A DNA stretch of 33,112 nucleotides from Bacteroidales bacterium (GCA_016936435.1 JAFGXX010000124.1:1-33112), one strand, 5' to 3'; shown: positions 15,999 to 26,984, counted from the first letter of the stretch. A program made the numbers and translations. Notes: a model not told the origin generated them from the sequence alone.

Positions 15999-16547
15999 AT
16001 GAACGACAGCAAAATATCAGTCAGATATGCCAGGGCACTGTTCAGTTCAGCTGCTGATAAAGGGGAACTGGAAAAGATCTTCGATGACATGAAATATATT
16101 TCAGAACTCTGCAGGATCCCTGAGGTTAAGGAACTGATTGATAATCCGGTCATTGTACCCTCAAAAAAGAAACAGATTCTGCGCTCCCTAAGCGGTGAAA
16201 AGGTACGCGATCTGACACTTTCGCTAATCGACCTTGTTGTCACTAACGGAAGAGAGAAATTCATACCCGCAATAGCCCGCGATTTCATCAGGGAAACAAA
16301 AACATATAAGGGGATCACGGAATCGGTCCTTACCACAGCAGTAGAAATTAACGACAACATCAGGTCCCGTATTATAGATCTTATACGTGATATCTTTAAC
16401 ACAAAAGTGGAACTGAAGGAAGAAATTGACAAAGATATTATCGGAGGTTTTATCCTGAAGATTGAAGACAGTTACATTGACGCCAGTGTCAGGAAAAAAC
16501 TCAGGACAATTGAAAAGGCACTGAAGGGGAGTTCCCTGACAGCCTGA
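15999..16547 (+). CDS. atpH: F0F1 ATP synthase subunit delta
   Basis: Delta (OSCP-type) caps the F1 head and binds the b stalk. The 182-residue product has the N-terminal six-helix domain starting [17 protein letters not shown], and the C-terminal segment [23 protein letters not shown], both typical. Usual position between atpF and atpA, with 14 bp before and 34 bp after. Confidence 0.95.
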   Translation: MNDSKISVRYARALFSSAADKGELEKIFDDMKYISELCRIPEVKELIDNPVIVPSKKKQILRSLSGEKVRDLTLSLIDLVVTNGREKFIPAIARDFIRETKTYKGITESVLTTAVEINDNIRSRIIDLIRDIFNTKVELKEEIDKDIIGGFILKIEDSYIDASVRKKLRTIEKALKGSSLTA

Positions 16548-16581
16548 TTTTACAAACCAATCAAGTATTAACAAAAAGAAT

Positions 16582-18165
16582 ATGGCAAGCATCAAACCAG
16601 CAGAAGTCTCTCATATCCTCAGACAGCAACTGGAGGGAATACAAACGGGTGTCGAACTTGAGGAGGTGGGTACCGTACTATCCGTGGGAGATGGCATAGC
16701 ACGTATTTACGGCCTTTCCAATGCACAGTCGAATGAACTGATTGAATTTGAAAACGGGATCGAGGCTATTGTCCTTAACCTCGAGGAAGACAATATAGGA
16801 GCTGTGCTGCTTGGTCCTACAGAAGAGATCAATGAAGGAGATATAGTCAAGCGCACAGGTAAAATTGCTTCTATAGGTGTGGGCGAAGGCCTTCTCGGGA
16901 GAGTTATCTCACCTACCGGACAGCCTCTCGACGGAAAAGGCCCCATCGAAGGGAAAAGATATGATTTGCCTTTCGAAAGAAAAGCCCCGGGGGTGATCTT
17001 CCGTCAGCCTGTTAAGCAGCCGCTTCAGACAGGGATAAAGGCTATCGATGCGATGATCCCGATAGGAAGAGGGCAGAGAGAGCTTATCATTGGCGACAGG
17101 CAGACCGGGAAAACGGCTATTGCTATCGATACCATAATAAACCAGAGAAGCAACTTTGAAAAAGGACAACCTGTATATTGTATTTACGTGGCTGTAGGTC
17201 AGAAAGGATCGACAGTTGCAAATATAGCCCGTACTCTCGAAGAGCATGGCGCTTTCGAATATACGGTAATAGTCCTTGCCACTGCCTCTGACCCTGCTGC
17301 ATCACAGTTTTATGCACCCTTTGCGGGAGCTGCAATAGGCGAATTCTTCAGGGATACCGGCCGCGATGCCCTTATAATATATGATGACCTTTCAAAGCAG
17401 GCTGTTTCCTACCGCGAAGTCTCCCTTCTGCTTCGTCGTCCGCCAGGCCGCGAAGCCTACCCCGGCGATGTCTTTTACCTCCATTCGCGGCTTCTTGAAA
17501 GAGCTGCCAAGATAATCGAATCCGACGAAGTGGCTTCCAAAATGAACGACCTCCCCGAATCAATAAGACCAATGATTAAAGGAGGAGGGTCTCTTACCGC
17601 TCTTCCCATCATAGAAACACAGGCCGGTGACGTTTCTGCATATATTCCGACAAACGTGATCTCAATCACCGACGGCCAGATCTTCCTTGAATCGAACCTC
17701 TTCAATGCCGGCGTCAGACCCGCTATCAACGTCGGTATATCAGTGTCGAGGGTGGGAGGAAACGCTCAGATAAAATCGATGAAGAAAATCGCCGGTACGC
17801 TTAAAGTAGACCAGGCACAGTATCGTGAGCTTGAAGCTTTCTCAAAGTTCGGGTCCGATCTTGACGCCTCGACACTTGCAATCCTTAACAAAGGATCAAA
17901 GAACGTCGAGATACTAAAACAGGGACAGTATGCACCCGTCGCTGTTGAAAAACAGGTAGCTATTATCTTCTGCGGGACCATGGGACTTCTGAAGGATGTT
18001 CCTGTAAACAAAGTTAAAGAGTTCGAGAAAGAATTTATCGAATACCTCGACCTTAAGCACCGCGACATACTCGATAACCTCCGTGACGGTAATCTTAACG
18101 ACAAGATCACATCAACTCTCGAAAAAGTTGCTCTTGAGATTGCTTCAAAATTCAGGCCTCAGTAG
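16582..18165 (+). CDS. atpA: F0F1 ATP synthase subunit alpha
   Basis: Alpha is the non-catalytic nucleotide-binding F1 subunit. P-loop GDRQTGKT is at residues 171-178, and the arginine finger is Arg390 in [13 protein letters not shown]. The full-length 527-residue chain contains [20 protein letters not shown] and the C-terminal helical domain. All core motifs are intact, and the neighbours atpH and atpG lie 34-35 bp away. It is cytoplasmic and membrane-attached through the stalks. Confidence 0.98.
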   Translation: MASIKPAEVSHILRQQLEGIQTGVELEEVGTVLSVGDGIARIYGLSNAQSNELIEFENGIEAIVLNLEEDNIGAVLLGPTEEINEGDIVKRTGKIASIGVGEGLLGRVISPTGQPLDGKGPIEGKRYDLPFERKAPGVIFRQPVKQPLQTGIKAIDAMIPIGRGQRELIIGDRQTGKTAIAIDTIINQRSNFEKGQPVYCIYVAVGQKGSTVANIARTLEEHGAFEYTVIVLATASDPAASQFYAPFAGAAIGEFFRDTGRDALIIYDDLSKQAVSYREVSLLLRRPPGREAYPGDVFYLHSRLLERAAKIIESDEVASKMNDLPESIRPMIKGGGSLTALPIIETQAGDVSAYIPTNVISITDGQIFLESNLFNAGVRPAINVGISVSRVGGNAQIKSMKKIAGTLKVDQAQYRELEAFSKFGSDLDASTLAILNKGSKNVEILKQGQYAPVAVEKQVAIIFCGTMGLLKDVPVNKVKEFEKEFIEYLDLKHRDILDNLRDGNLNDKITSTLEKVALEIASKFRPQ

Positions 18166-18200
18166 CCTTGTGATGTTACAGCTATAAAAGGAAACGGCAG

Positions 18201-19085
18201 ATGGCAAATTTAAAGGCAATAAGGATCAGGATAAGTTCTGTAAAATCGACGAGGCAGATCACTTCAGCCATGAAAATGGTTTCAGCTGCCAAGCTTCGGA
18301 AAGCACAGGACAAGATCCTCAGGCTCAGGCCTTATGCCAGCAAACTCAGCGAAATACTTACAGGCCTTACCTCCAGTCTTGCTGAAAACGAGATCGAGAA
18401 TATCTATGCACGTTCTGATTCAAGCGAAAAGATCCTTATTGTGGTGGTAACATCCAACAGAGGACTTTGCGGGGCTTTTAACTCGAACGTGATAAAAGAA
18501 ACCAGAAGGCTTGTCTCGGAAAAATATGAAAATCAGTTCAGAAAAGGAAATCTGTACTTTCTCGCTGTCGGTAAAAAAGGTTACGATTACCTGAGAAAGC
18601 AGAAACAGAACCTGCTTCCTCCGCAGAATGAACTCTTCAATGACCTTACCTTTGATAACGCTTCATCACTCGCTGAAGATATAATGAACAGGTTTCTTTC
18701 AGGCGAATTTGACAGGGTGGAAATTATCTATAACCAGTTCAAAAATGCTGCAGTACAGAACCTTACCAGTGAATTGTTCCTTCCCTTAACTGCAGCAGCT
18801 TCAGGTAAGGCTGATTTTACTCCTGTAGACTATATTTATGAACCTTCAGGGGAAAAAATCATTAAAGAACTGATCCCCAAATCGCTTAAGATTCAATTTT
18901 ATAAAGCGATACTTAACTCATTCGTGGCTGAACACGGTGCCAGGATGACCGCTATGCACAAAGCTACCGATAATGCTACTGAAATGATCCGCGACCTGAC
19001 CCTTCAATACAACAAAGCGCGGCAGGCTGCCATTACAAACCAGATTCTGGAAGTTGTCAGCGGTGCGGAAGCTCTCAAAGGTTAA
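18201..19085 (+). CDS. atpG: F0F1 ATP synthase subunit gamma
   Basis: Gamma is the central rotor shaft. The N-terminal helix RISSVKSTRQITSAMKMVSA and the C-terminal helix HGARMTAMHKATDNATEMIR are the conserved coiled-coil strands, with the SNRGLCGAFNSN block between. Length 294. It closes the first atp cluster; atpD and atpC are not next but lie 1.8 kb further, after a prenyl synthase and a reverse gene. Confidence 0.97.
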   Translation: MANLKAIRIRISSVKSTRQITSAMKMVSAAKLRKAQDKILRLRPYASKLSEILTGLTSSLAENEIENIYARSDSSEKILIVVVTSNRGLCGAFNSNVIKETRRLVSEKYENQFRKGNLYFLAVGKKGYDYLRKQKQNLLPPQNELFNDLTFDNASSLAEDIMNRFLSGEFDRVEIIYNQFKNAAVQNLTSELFLPLTAAASGKADFTPVDYIYEPSGEKIIKELIPKSLKIQFYKAILNSFVAEHGARMTAMHKATDNATEMIRDLTLQYNKARQAAITNQILEVVSGAEALKG

Positions 19086-19120
19086 CAGGCATTTTCTGAT
19101 CACTTATCGTTCATGATACC

Positions 19121-20095
19121 ATGTACAATCAGGCACATCTGAAAGAATTAGTCGACAAGGCTCTGGCAAATTATTCATATAATAATGAAGCTGAGAAGCT
19201 TATCGACCCGATAAAATATATTCTCTCCCAGGGAGGAAAGAGACTTCGGCCGGTCCTGGCCCTGATGGCCTGTAACCTCTTCACCGACAAGATAGATACT
19301 GCGGTGATACCCGCCTCGGGACTCGAGGTCTTTCACAATTTCACCCTCGTTCATGACGATATTATGGATCAGGCCGACCTCAGAAGAGGCCTGCCCACGG
19401 TGCACCGTAAATGGAACACCAGTCAGGCTATACTGTCAGGTGATGTAATGGCATTTGTTGCTAATGAATTCCTTCTTCATACCCCTCCGCAGTATTTGCA
19501 GAAGGTTCTTAGGATATTCAACAAAACAGCCATTGAAGTGTGCGTGGGTCAGCAGCTCGACATCGATTTTGAGAAGGCAACCATTATAAGGCAGGAAGAA
19601 TATATGCGGATGATCGAACTTAAGACTGCCGTTCTGATCTCTGCTTCGCTGAAGATAGGAGCAATAATAGGTTCAGCCGAAAACAAAGACTCGGACCTGC
19701 TTTATGAATTCGGTAAAAATCTCGGACTGGCCTTTCAGATACAGGACGACATTCTCGACGTATGGGGCGATGTGAAAGTGTTCGGTAAGAAATCGGGAAC
19801 CGACATTGTCAGCAACAAGAAAACCTTTCCACTTGTCATGGCAATGGAAACGGCATCAAAGGCACAGATTAAAATACTTCAGTCCCTGCAAAATGACAAA
19901 GACATTGAAGCATCCGAAAAGATCAGTAAAACCATTGAAATATACGACCAGCTGAATATCAGGGACACCACTGAAATACTTGCCTACGACTATATAAACA
20001 AAGCTTTCGGATATCTCAACAAAGTGAATGTGGATGAGACACGAAAAAAAGAGATGACAAATCTTGCCATCTCTCTGATAGGTCGCAAACAGTAA
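19121..20095 (+). CDS. Polyprenyl diphosphate synthase, probably short-chain (GGPP/FPP type)
   Basis: This trans-isoprenyl diphosphate synthase makes C15-C20 or longer prenyl diphosphates for quinones and other lipids. Both Mg-binding aspartate motifs are present: DDIMD (79-83) with LRRG following, and DDILD (209-213). Also seen are GGKRLRPVL (38-46) and KKSGTDIVSNKKTFP. The residue five before the first motif is Phe74 (HNFTLVHDD), whereas octaprenyl (IspB-type) enzymes have small residues there. By established chain-length rules this suggests a shorter product, probably GGPP, though activity must be measured. It starts 35 bp after atpG, so it may share the atp transcript, and it is convergent with the next gene (13 bp between stops). 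Confidence 0.9.
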   Translation: MYNQAHLKELVDKALANYSYNNEAEKLIDPIKYILSQGGKRLRPVLALMACNLFTDKIDTAVIPASGLEVFHNFTLVHDDIMDQADLRRGLPTVHRKWNTSQAILSGDVMAFVANEFLLHTPPQYLQKVLRIFNKTAIEVCVGQQLDIDFEKATIIRQEEYMRMIELKTAVLISASLKIGAIIGSAENKDSDLLYEFGKNLGLAFQIQDDILDVWGDVKVFGKKSGTDIVSNKKTFPLVMAMETASKAQIKILQSLQNDKDIEASEKISKTIEIYDQLNIRDTTEILAYDYINKAFGYLNKVNVDETRKKEMTNLAISLIGRKQ

Positions 20096-20108
20096 AGATC
20101 AACTCCTG

Positions 20109-20678
20109 TTATTCATGTTTCTTCAGCCAGTCGATGTTAATGAAAACACCGGCATTGAACATGAACTGGCTATATTTGCTTAATATATATTTAGCCTCGG
20201 CAAAAACATCGAACTGATCTGATACCTTGATATAGGTGCCTGCACCAATGTTCCACCCGAAGGCATTATCGGTTTCCTTGAAAACCTCGCCGGTCTCTTC
20301 CAGGTATTTATCTTTTTTCCATGTAAGAAGGAAATCCAGTCCTGTCAGAGCGTAAACTTCAAACCGGTCGAGGGAATTGAAAACATAATGACCGTTAATG
20401 TCGAACATCACTGAGGAAACTGTTGTCTTGAACATCTCTTCTTTGGTCACATTGGGATAAAAACCGGTTATACTGGCAGCTACATGGATAGGAACGGTTA
20501 TTTCATATATACCTTCGAGAAAACCGGCAATATGACCACTCCTGTTGTAATCAAATTCCATTTCATGGAACCAGTAACCTGTTCCGTAGGCCAGGCCGCC
20601 CCCTATCTTTGTGAACTGTGCATTTACTGCTGTTAACGACAATGAAATCAGCAGCAGGCTGAGAAAAAATCTTTTCAT
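20109..20678 (-). CDS. Small outer-membrane beta-barrel protein
   Basis: The product has 189 residues with a clear signal peptide (MKRFFLSLLLISLSLTAVNAQ, cleavage likely after Ala before Gln). It is a probable eight-strand barrel: alternating aromatic/polar strands such as VFAEAKYILSKY and AGVFINIDWL. It lacks a C-terminal peptidoglycan-binding domain. The start was set at 20678 instead of 20702 because the former directly precedes a good signal sequence. A promoter with both -33 TTG and a near-consensus -7 box lies upstream. It sits convergently after the prenyl synthase and divergently from atpD. No function can be assigned. Confidence 0.72.
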   Translation of the reverse strand: MKRFFLSLLLISLSLTAVNAQFTKIGGGLAYGTGYWFHEMEFDYNRSGHIAGFLEGIYEITVPIHVAASITGFYPNVTKEEMFKTTVSSVMFDINGHYVFNSLDRFEVYALTGLDFLLTWKKDKYLEETGEVFKETDNAFGWNIGAGTYIKVSDQFDVFAEAKYILSKYSQFMFNAGVFINIDWLKKHE

Positions 20679-20716
20679 AAGGTTGAGTTTTAATTTTACC
20701 AATCCGTTTCTGAATA

Positions 20717-20746
20717 TAAAGATAAATTATTGGTTCTTTTCGGCAA
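20717..20746 (-). promoter_or_regulatory. Promoter (-33 and -7) for the outer-membrane protein gene
   Basis: On the reverse strand, TTG (complement of 20744-20746) is followed after 19 bp by TATCTTTA (20717-20724), one mismatch from TAnnTTTG. The ATG lies 38 bp further on. Both boxes at normal spacing make this one of the better promoters here. Confidence 0.45.
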
Positions 20747-20835
20747 GCAGGAAACCAACCATTTTTTTCATAGTTGATTTTTACGGAAGAAGTCAATAAT
20801 TGAATAAAGAAAAGAGCATCATCTGCAAAATTTGT

Positions 20836-20843
20836 TACATTTG
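20836..20843 (+). promoter_or_regulatory. -7 promoter element for atpD-atpC
   Basis: TACATTTG matches TAnnTTTG exactly, 26 bp before the atpD ATG. With a reverse-strand gene between atpG and atpD, it shows that the beta and epsilon subunits are transcribed on their own. No -33 TTG was found at 17-23 bp. Confidence 0.65.
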
Positions 20844-20857
20844 TAACCACTGTATAA

Positions 20858-22378
<1,521 letters not shown>

Positions 22379-22390
22379 AATCAAACAGGG

Positions 22391-22636
22391 ATGAAAATAG
22401 AGATCATCACTCCCGACAGAAAAGTCTATGAAGGCGAAATAGCATCAGTGAGAGTTCCCGGTAAAAAAGGATCTTTCCAGGTGCTCAAAGACCATGCTCC
22501 CATAATCTCAACACTCGATAACGGTATGGTGATACTGGTCGATGCCCAGGGCAGCCAGACAGAGTTTGAAATAAACGGAGGAGTGATAGAGGTGAAGTTT
22601 AACAGGATCATCCTTCTGGCCGAATCGGTTCGATAA
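22391..22636 (+). CDS. atpC: F0F1 ATP synthase subunit epsilon (N-terminal domain only)
   Basis: Epsilon links the rotor to the c-ring. The 81-residue protein is just the N-terminal beta-sandwich (EIITPDRKVYEGE, VRVPGKKGSFQVLKDHAPII, EINGGVIEV). The C-terminal helical hairpin that inhibits ATP hydrolysis in other bacteria is absent, as is usual for Bacteroidota; the stop codon is at the normal end of the domain, so this is not a truncation. It lies 12 bp after atpD and 10 bp before the decarboxylase gene, which suggests one transcript. Confidence 0.95.
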   Translation: MKIEIITPDRKVYEGEIASVRVPGKKGSFQVLKDHAPIISTLDNGMVILVDAQGSQTEFEINGGVIEVKFNRIILLAESVR

Positions 22637-22646
22637 GAAAGTTGCC

Positions 22647-24062
22647 ATGACCCCAGATGAATTCCGGAAAAATGCCCATGAGCTTGTCGAGTGGATGGCT
22701 TCTTATATGGAGAATGTAGAAAGTTATCCGGTTAAATCACAGGCGCGACCGGGAGAAATATTTGCAAAGCTTCCCGATGCCCCACCGCTGAAAAGAGAAT
22801 CTTTCAGCTCATTAATAAAAGACCTTGAAGAAATAATCATGCCCGGGATAACTCACTGGCAGAGCCCCGATTTCTATGCATACTTCCCTGCTAATACCAG
22901 TCCTCCGTCGATACTTGCCGAAATGATCATCGCCACCCTCGGTGCCCAGTGCATGAACTGGGAAACATCTCCGGCAGCTGCCGAGCTGGAAGAGAAAATG
23001 ATGAACTGGCTCAGATCAATGACGGGCCTTCCTGATACTTTCGAGGGAGTGATACAGGACAGCGCATCAACAGCCACACTGGCTGCCATTGTTACCGCAA
23101 GAGAGAAAACCACCGCATTCACTGCAAATAACGAAGGCCTTAACACAGGCCGGCCACTCCGCGTTTATTGTTCATCACAGGGCCACTCCTCAATAGAAAA
23201 AGGAGTCAGGATCAGTGGCATCGGACGGAAAAACCTTGTCAGAATACCGGTTAAGGACGATTTTTCGATGGACCCTGAAGCACTGAAGAAGGCTGTGGAA
23301 GAAGACAGGGCTAAGGGCTTTTTACCCTGTTGCGTGATTGCAACACTAGGCACAACAGGAACAACGGCTGTAGACCTTTTAAGACCGATAGGAGAGATTT
23401 GCAGCAAAAACCATATATGGCTCCATATTGATGCCGCTATGGCCGGTACAGCTCTTATTTTGCCCGAATTCAGGTGGATGCTCGATGGCAGTGAATATAT
23501 CGACAGCTTTCTGTTCAATCCCCATAAATGGATGTTCACAAATTTCGACTGCACCGCTTTCTTCACCAGGGATGCCGACAGTCTGATAAGAACATTTGAG
23601 ATACTGCCCGAATACCTCAAGACAAGGACCAGGGGACAGGTAAATGATTACCGCGACTGGGGGATTCCGCTTGGAAGAAGGTTCAGGGCACTGAAACTGT
23701 GGAGCGTGATAAGATCTTACGGTGTGGAAGGTCTTCAGGAAAAGATAAGACAGCATATTTCATTCGCAATGCGTCTTAAAGAAATGATCTCGGAAGAAGA
23801 TGATTTTGAGATCCTTGCACCGGTAGTCATTAACGTGGTATGCTTCAGGTTCATTCCTGCAGGTTACGACGGGCAACAACTTAATGAACTGAATGAAAAA
23901 CTCAACCACCGGCTTAATGACAGCGGTAAGATCTATCTTTCACATACGGTTCTTAACGGAAAATATACTTTGAGAATGGTTACGGGGCAGACCAATGTAA
24001 CTCTGTCCCATGTTGAAAAAGCCTGGGCTTTGATAAAGGAAAATGCCCGTTCGCTGTTGTGA
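22647..24062 (+). CDS. PLP-dependent aromatic-L-amino-acid decarboxylase family protein
   Basis: This group II decarboxylase resembles animal and plant aromatic amino acid decarboxylases across its full length (471 residues). Seen motifs: HWQSPDFYAYFP, QDSASTATLAA, His180 in SSQGHSS (stacks on the cofactor), Asp262 in HIDAAMAG and Lys294 in NPHKWMFTNFDC (Schiff base). Also present is DYRDWGIPLGRRFRALKLW. Tyr323 in PEYLKT lies 29 residues after the lysine, as does the catalytic Tyr332 of human DDC, so decarboxylation is favoured over aldehyde formation. The substrate (Phe, Tyr, Trp or another) is not determined. It follows atpC by 10 bp; its stop abuts the stop of the convergent gene with no gap. 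Confidence 0.88.
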   Translation: MTPDEFRKNAHELVEWMASYMENVESYPVKSQARPGEIFAKLPDAPPLKRESFSSLIKDLEEIIMPGITHWQSPDFYAYFPANTSPPSILAEMIIATLGAQCMNWETSPAAAELEEKMMNWLRSMTGLPDTFEGVIQDSASTATLAAIVTAREKTTAFTANNEGLNTGRPLRVYCSSQGHSSIEKGVRISGIGRKNLVRIPVKDDFSMDPEALKKAVEEDRAKGFLPCCVIATLGTTGTTAVDLLRPIGEICSKNHIWLHIDAAMAGTALILPEFRWMLDGSEYIDSFLFNPHKWMFTNFDCTAFFTRDADSLIRTFEILPEYLKTRTRGQVNDYRDWGIPLGRRFRALKLWSVIRSYGVEGLQEKIRQHISFAMRLKEMISEEDDFEILAPVVINVVCFRFIPAGYDGQQLNELNEKLNHRLNDSGKIYLSHTVLNGKYTLRMVTGQTNVTLSHVEKAWALIKENARSLL

Positions 24063-26960
24063 TCATAGCCGAGGCTTTCTTCCTATGCTCATCCCGTATA
24101 TATCTATGCTGATAATGGCCTCCAGAAGCGGTTTCGTTTCTCCTTTTATCCAGGCTGCCCGGGCTCCGGCCGACACCATGTAAGGAAGCCTGAGAATGTG
24201 GAAATCGGATATCAGTTCTGCACCATAGGAGCTGAAAGACTCAGAAAATTCCCTTACGGAGGTTACCTCCAGACCCTTATCCCCCATTTCGAGATAGTAG
24301 TTATTGGTTCCCTTGCCATAATCGTAAAATACACCTGCCCGGAATCTTTTTATGTAAAGAAGGCTGCCGATATTCAGGTCGGGATAAAAAAGAGGAGCTA
24401 TGTAGTCGGCTGAAAAATATGTCAGATCTTCTGAGATAATATTCCTGTAACCCCGGGGGAAGTTGATAAGGTTAAAGTTGAGAAATTTAACAATTGTCTG
24501 AAATTCATTTTCATACCTTATTTTTATAACGTTGTTCCGCATAAAACCGGGGAAATAAAACATTGTCCTGAGGGTGAATGAGGATCCGAAATTTTCCTGG
24601 TCGAAAGGGTAAGCTGAATAATACAGGTCGACAACCTGCGCCAGCCGGGGGTGAATATCACGTATGGCCATTGGGTAGGAATTGGAGAAATAGAAACGCC
24701 CTGCCATCTGTGTCTGGCCGTAATCATAGCCTGTACTCTCCGTGGAATAGATATAATCGTTTTTATATATGACGTGCATTGAAGGCCTTAGGTATAGGTT
24801 GAATTTTCCTGACCTGAATCTGAGAGGGATGGAAAGGGAACTGTTAACTGTTAAGCCGGGATTAATAACTGACGGATCACCGGTTGAGACATTGGGCTTT
24901 GAGATCATGGGATTGTCACCCCAGTCGAGTCTTGTTTCAAGGACCGGGTACCAGCCCTGCCAGGTTATCTGCGTATGTATTTTATGAAGCTTGTCGGAAT
25001 ATTCGTAACCTGCCGACGTGATAAGAGTGCTGAGCCGGTTCTGGCTGAAGAGTGTGAACCCCGGCTTAACAGCTGTCAGCGGATCAGCCTGTACCTGGTC
25101 GAGATCGGCATAGAATGGCATCCAGCTGTGAAATCCGAACAGATTCAGTCCTTTACGGTATCTCTCCGGATTATACAGGACATCAGGATCCTCCCCGCCG
25201 TTCTTTTTGGGGACCCTGACCTGATCGGACAGGTAAAACGCCGGTTCAAATTCAAGACTGGCAGGCTGGCCTTCCTTAATGCTGGTGTGGCATATATTGT
25301 TTCCCGAAGAGGAATAATCGCTGAAAATGACTTTTCTACCATCTAACAGTATATCAGTGGCCCCGAACCTGGAGTTGGTGATCTTAATATTCTTTTTTCC
25401 TGGCGTTAATACATAGAGGTTCTCCGTCCCGCAGTGGGAGCTTACGTAGAAAAGGGAATCATTCCTCTGAACTGCCGACTGGTAATCTTCAGAGCTCTCG
25501 GGTAACAATATGCTCCATGTTTGTGTGGAGCTTTTAAACGATACTATTCCTTCTCCTTTTCCGGTAAGGGAGATAAATGTTACTGTGTTGTTGTCGGCCG
25601 ACCAGTTGGGCTTCTGAAGATACCTGTTGTCGGGTACAGGAAGGCTTTTGATGATCTTCCCCGTGAGCGTATTGATAAGAACAAGATTGTTACGGTTGTC
25701 GGGCGTGTTTTCGGTGGCTGCCACAACCTTGCCGTCGGGTGAAATGCCGACGGACATATACCTGCTTTTCCAGGAGATCTGCCGGTGGGTTCCATCTCTC
25801 AGGTTCATAAGCCTGATGACCGAGTAATTCCTGTTATTCCACCGGGGATCAGTCTGAAGCTCAACCCATGCCAGCATCATGTTTCCTGCCGAGACAGAGA
25901 ATGGATAGACATAGCCCGGAACATGAAGCCTCTCCTCGCTACCGTTCTTACTGTCGATCATTACGAATTCAGGTGGGTTGTAAAGTGTGGTCTTGACCGC
26001 AGCATACCTGTTTTCGCCTGTCTTTACGGGGCTGTGGTAACTGGCATATTTTTTTCTTTTTGGGGGATTTATTTCATCGTAACCTTTAACCTCTTTTACT
26101 GCATTTTCATTCTTCCATGCCGCCCCCAGCGTATCAAATGCCTCAATGAAAAGTCTTCGCTTGTTAAGACCTGTATTATGTCGTAGACTCAATCCTACAG
26201 GGTTGATGAGGTAGGGCGCATTGGCAGTAAGTTTCAGAGCCTTGTTCCAGGTGCGGGGGTCGTATTTTGAATATATCCATGAAACGATCTGATAGCCCGA
26301 TTGATAATGATCGGGAACATAATTTTTAAATGATCCGTTTACGATCTTGTCATATTTATACATTTCACCCTTTTCAACGGAGATTGCCCTGAGCCCTTTC
26401 TGGAATGAAGCTGCCCTTCCCCTTCCCGACTCCGAGAGCACCGATTCTGCCATCACAGCCTCTCCTTCCATATACCATAGAGGCAGTAAGGCTGCCATGG
26501 CCCCGGGGAACTGCTGTCCTGCAATAAATGACATTGCTTTTGAAAAGCCGCTGTTCAGCGATTCCATCTGGTACACATGCGTCAATTCATGCAGGGCGAG
26601 CTGCCTGAAAGGATCGAGAGGTACTGAATTCTGTTCGGGGGTGGGATAGATCTCAATTCTTCGGGGAGCCCATGCCACGTAACCGTTAGATTGTGTGGTG
26701 AAATTGTGAATGACAACCGGGATCCTGTATTTCTTTTGAGGAAAGAGCAGGCTCAGGTCAGAGTACGCCCTGTCGAGTGATTTTGCAAATTCGATACCCT
26801 GATCGCCGTATTTCTCAGGGTAAATTACCCTGAACCTTTCTGTCTTTATCTGAAGCCACCTAAGACTGGCCGGATCCTGACCCGTGTCATAGTACTGCCC
26901 CCGTACCGTGATAGTGAACGGCAGCAACAATAACATTATCAGGGAAGCCTTAAAATTCAT
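24063..26960 (-). CDS. Outer-membrane protein: gluzincin peptidase domain + beta-propeller + C-terminal barrel
   Basis: This is a 965-residue exported protein. A signal peptide (to about residue 21) is followed by a peptidase MA-like gluzincin domain with HELTH at 124-128 (zinc ligands His124/His128, catalytic Glu125). Its probable third ligand is Glu165 or Glu167 in LWYMEGEAVMAES. Residues about 320-590 show WD40/TolB-like propeller repeats (SVGISPDGKVVAATEN, PNWSADNNTVTFIS, DILLDGRKVIFSDYS). From about 640 to the end the chain is rich in aromatic/polar beta-strands ending in LLEAIISIDIYGMSIGRK, like an outer-membrane barrel. The order suggests a protease anchored in the outer membrane. A strong -7 box precedes it. 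Function is unknown; domain limits are by eye. Confidence 0.75.
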   Translation of the reverse strand: MNFKASLIMLLLLPFTITVRGQYYDTGQDPASLRWLQIKTERFRVIYPEKYGDQGIEFAKSLDRAYSDLSLLFPQKKYRIPVVIHNFTTQSNGYVAWAPRRIEIYPTPEQNSVPLDPFRQLALHELTHVYQMESLNSGFSKAMSFIAGQQFPGAMAALLPLWYMEGEAVMAESVLSESGRGRAASFQKGLRAISVEKGEMYKYDKIVNGSFKNYVPDHYQSGYQIVSWIYSKYDPRTWNKALKLTANAPYLINPVGLSLRHNTGLNKRRLFIEAFDTLGAAWKNENAVKEVKGYDEINPPKRKKYASYHSPVKTGENRYAAVKTTLYNPPEFVMIDSKNGSEERLHVPGYVYPFSVSAGNMMLAWVELQTDPRWNNRNYSVIRLMNLRDGTHRQISWKSRYMSVGISPDGKVVAATENTPDNRNNLVLINTLTGKIIKSLPVPDNRYLQKPNWSADNNTVTFISLTGKGEGIVSFKSSTQTWSILLPESSEDYQSAVQRNDSLFYVSSHCGTENLYVLTPGKKNIKITNSRFGATDILLDGRKVIFSDYSSSGNNICHTSIKEGQPASLEFEPAFYLSDQVRVPKKNGGEDPDVLYNPERYRKGLNLFGFHSWMPFYADLDQVQADPLTAVKPGFTLFSQNRLSTLITSAGYEYSDKLHKIHTQITWQGWYPVLETRLDWGDNPMISKPNVSTGDPSVINPGLTVNSSLSIPLRFRSGKFNLYLRPSMHVIYKNDYIYSTESTGYDYGQTQMAGRFYFSNSYPMAIRDIHPRLAQVVDLYYSAYPFDQENFGSSFTLRTMFYFPGFMRNNVIKIRYENEFQTIVKFLNFNLINFPRGYRNIISEDLTYFSADYIAPLFYPDLNIGSLLYIKRFRAGVFYDYGKGTNNYYLEMGDKGLEVTSVREFSESFSSYGAELISDFHILRLPYMVSAGARAAWIKGETKPLLEAIISIDIYGMSIGRKPRL

Positions 26961-26976
26961 CTGATCAAATAATTTT

Positions 26977-26984
26977 CAAAGGTA
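26977..26984 (-). promoter_or_regulatory. -7 promoter element for the peptidase-barrel gene
   Basis: On the reverse strand TACCTTTG matches TAnnTTTG exactly, 16 bp before the ATG at 26960. The nearest TTG upstream is only 14 bp away, shorter than the usual -33 spacing. Confidence 0.55.

Noticed and set aside
22391-22636. Truncated or frameshifted atpC
   Set aside because: The chain ends at the natural domain border and short epsilon is normal in Bacteroidota.
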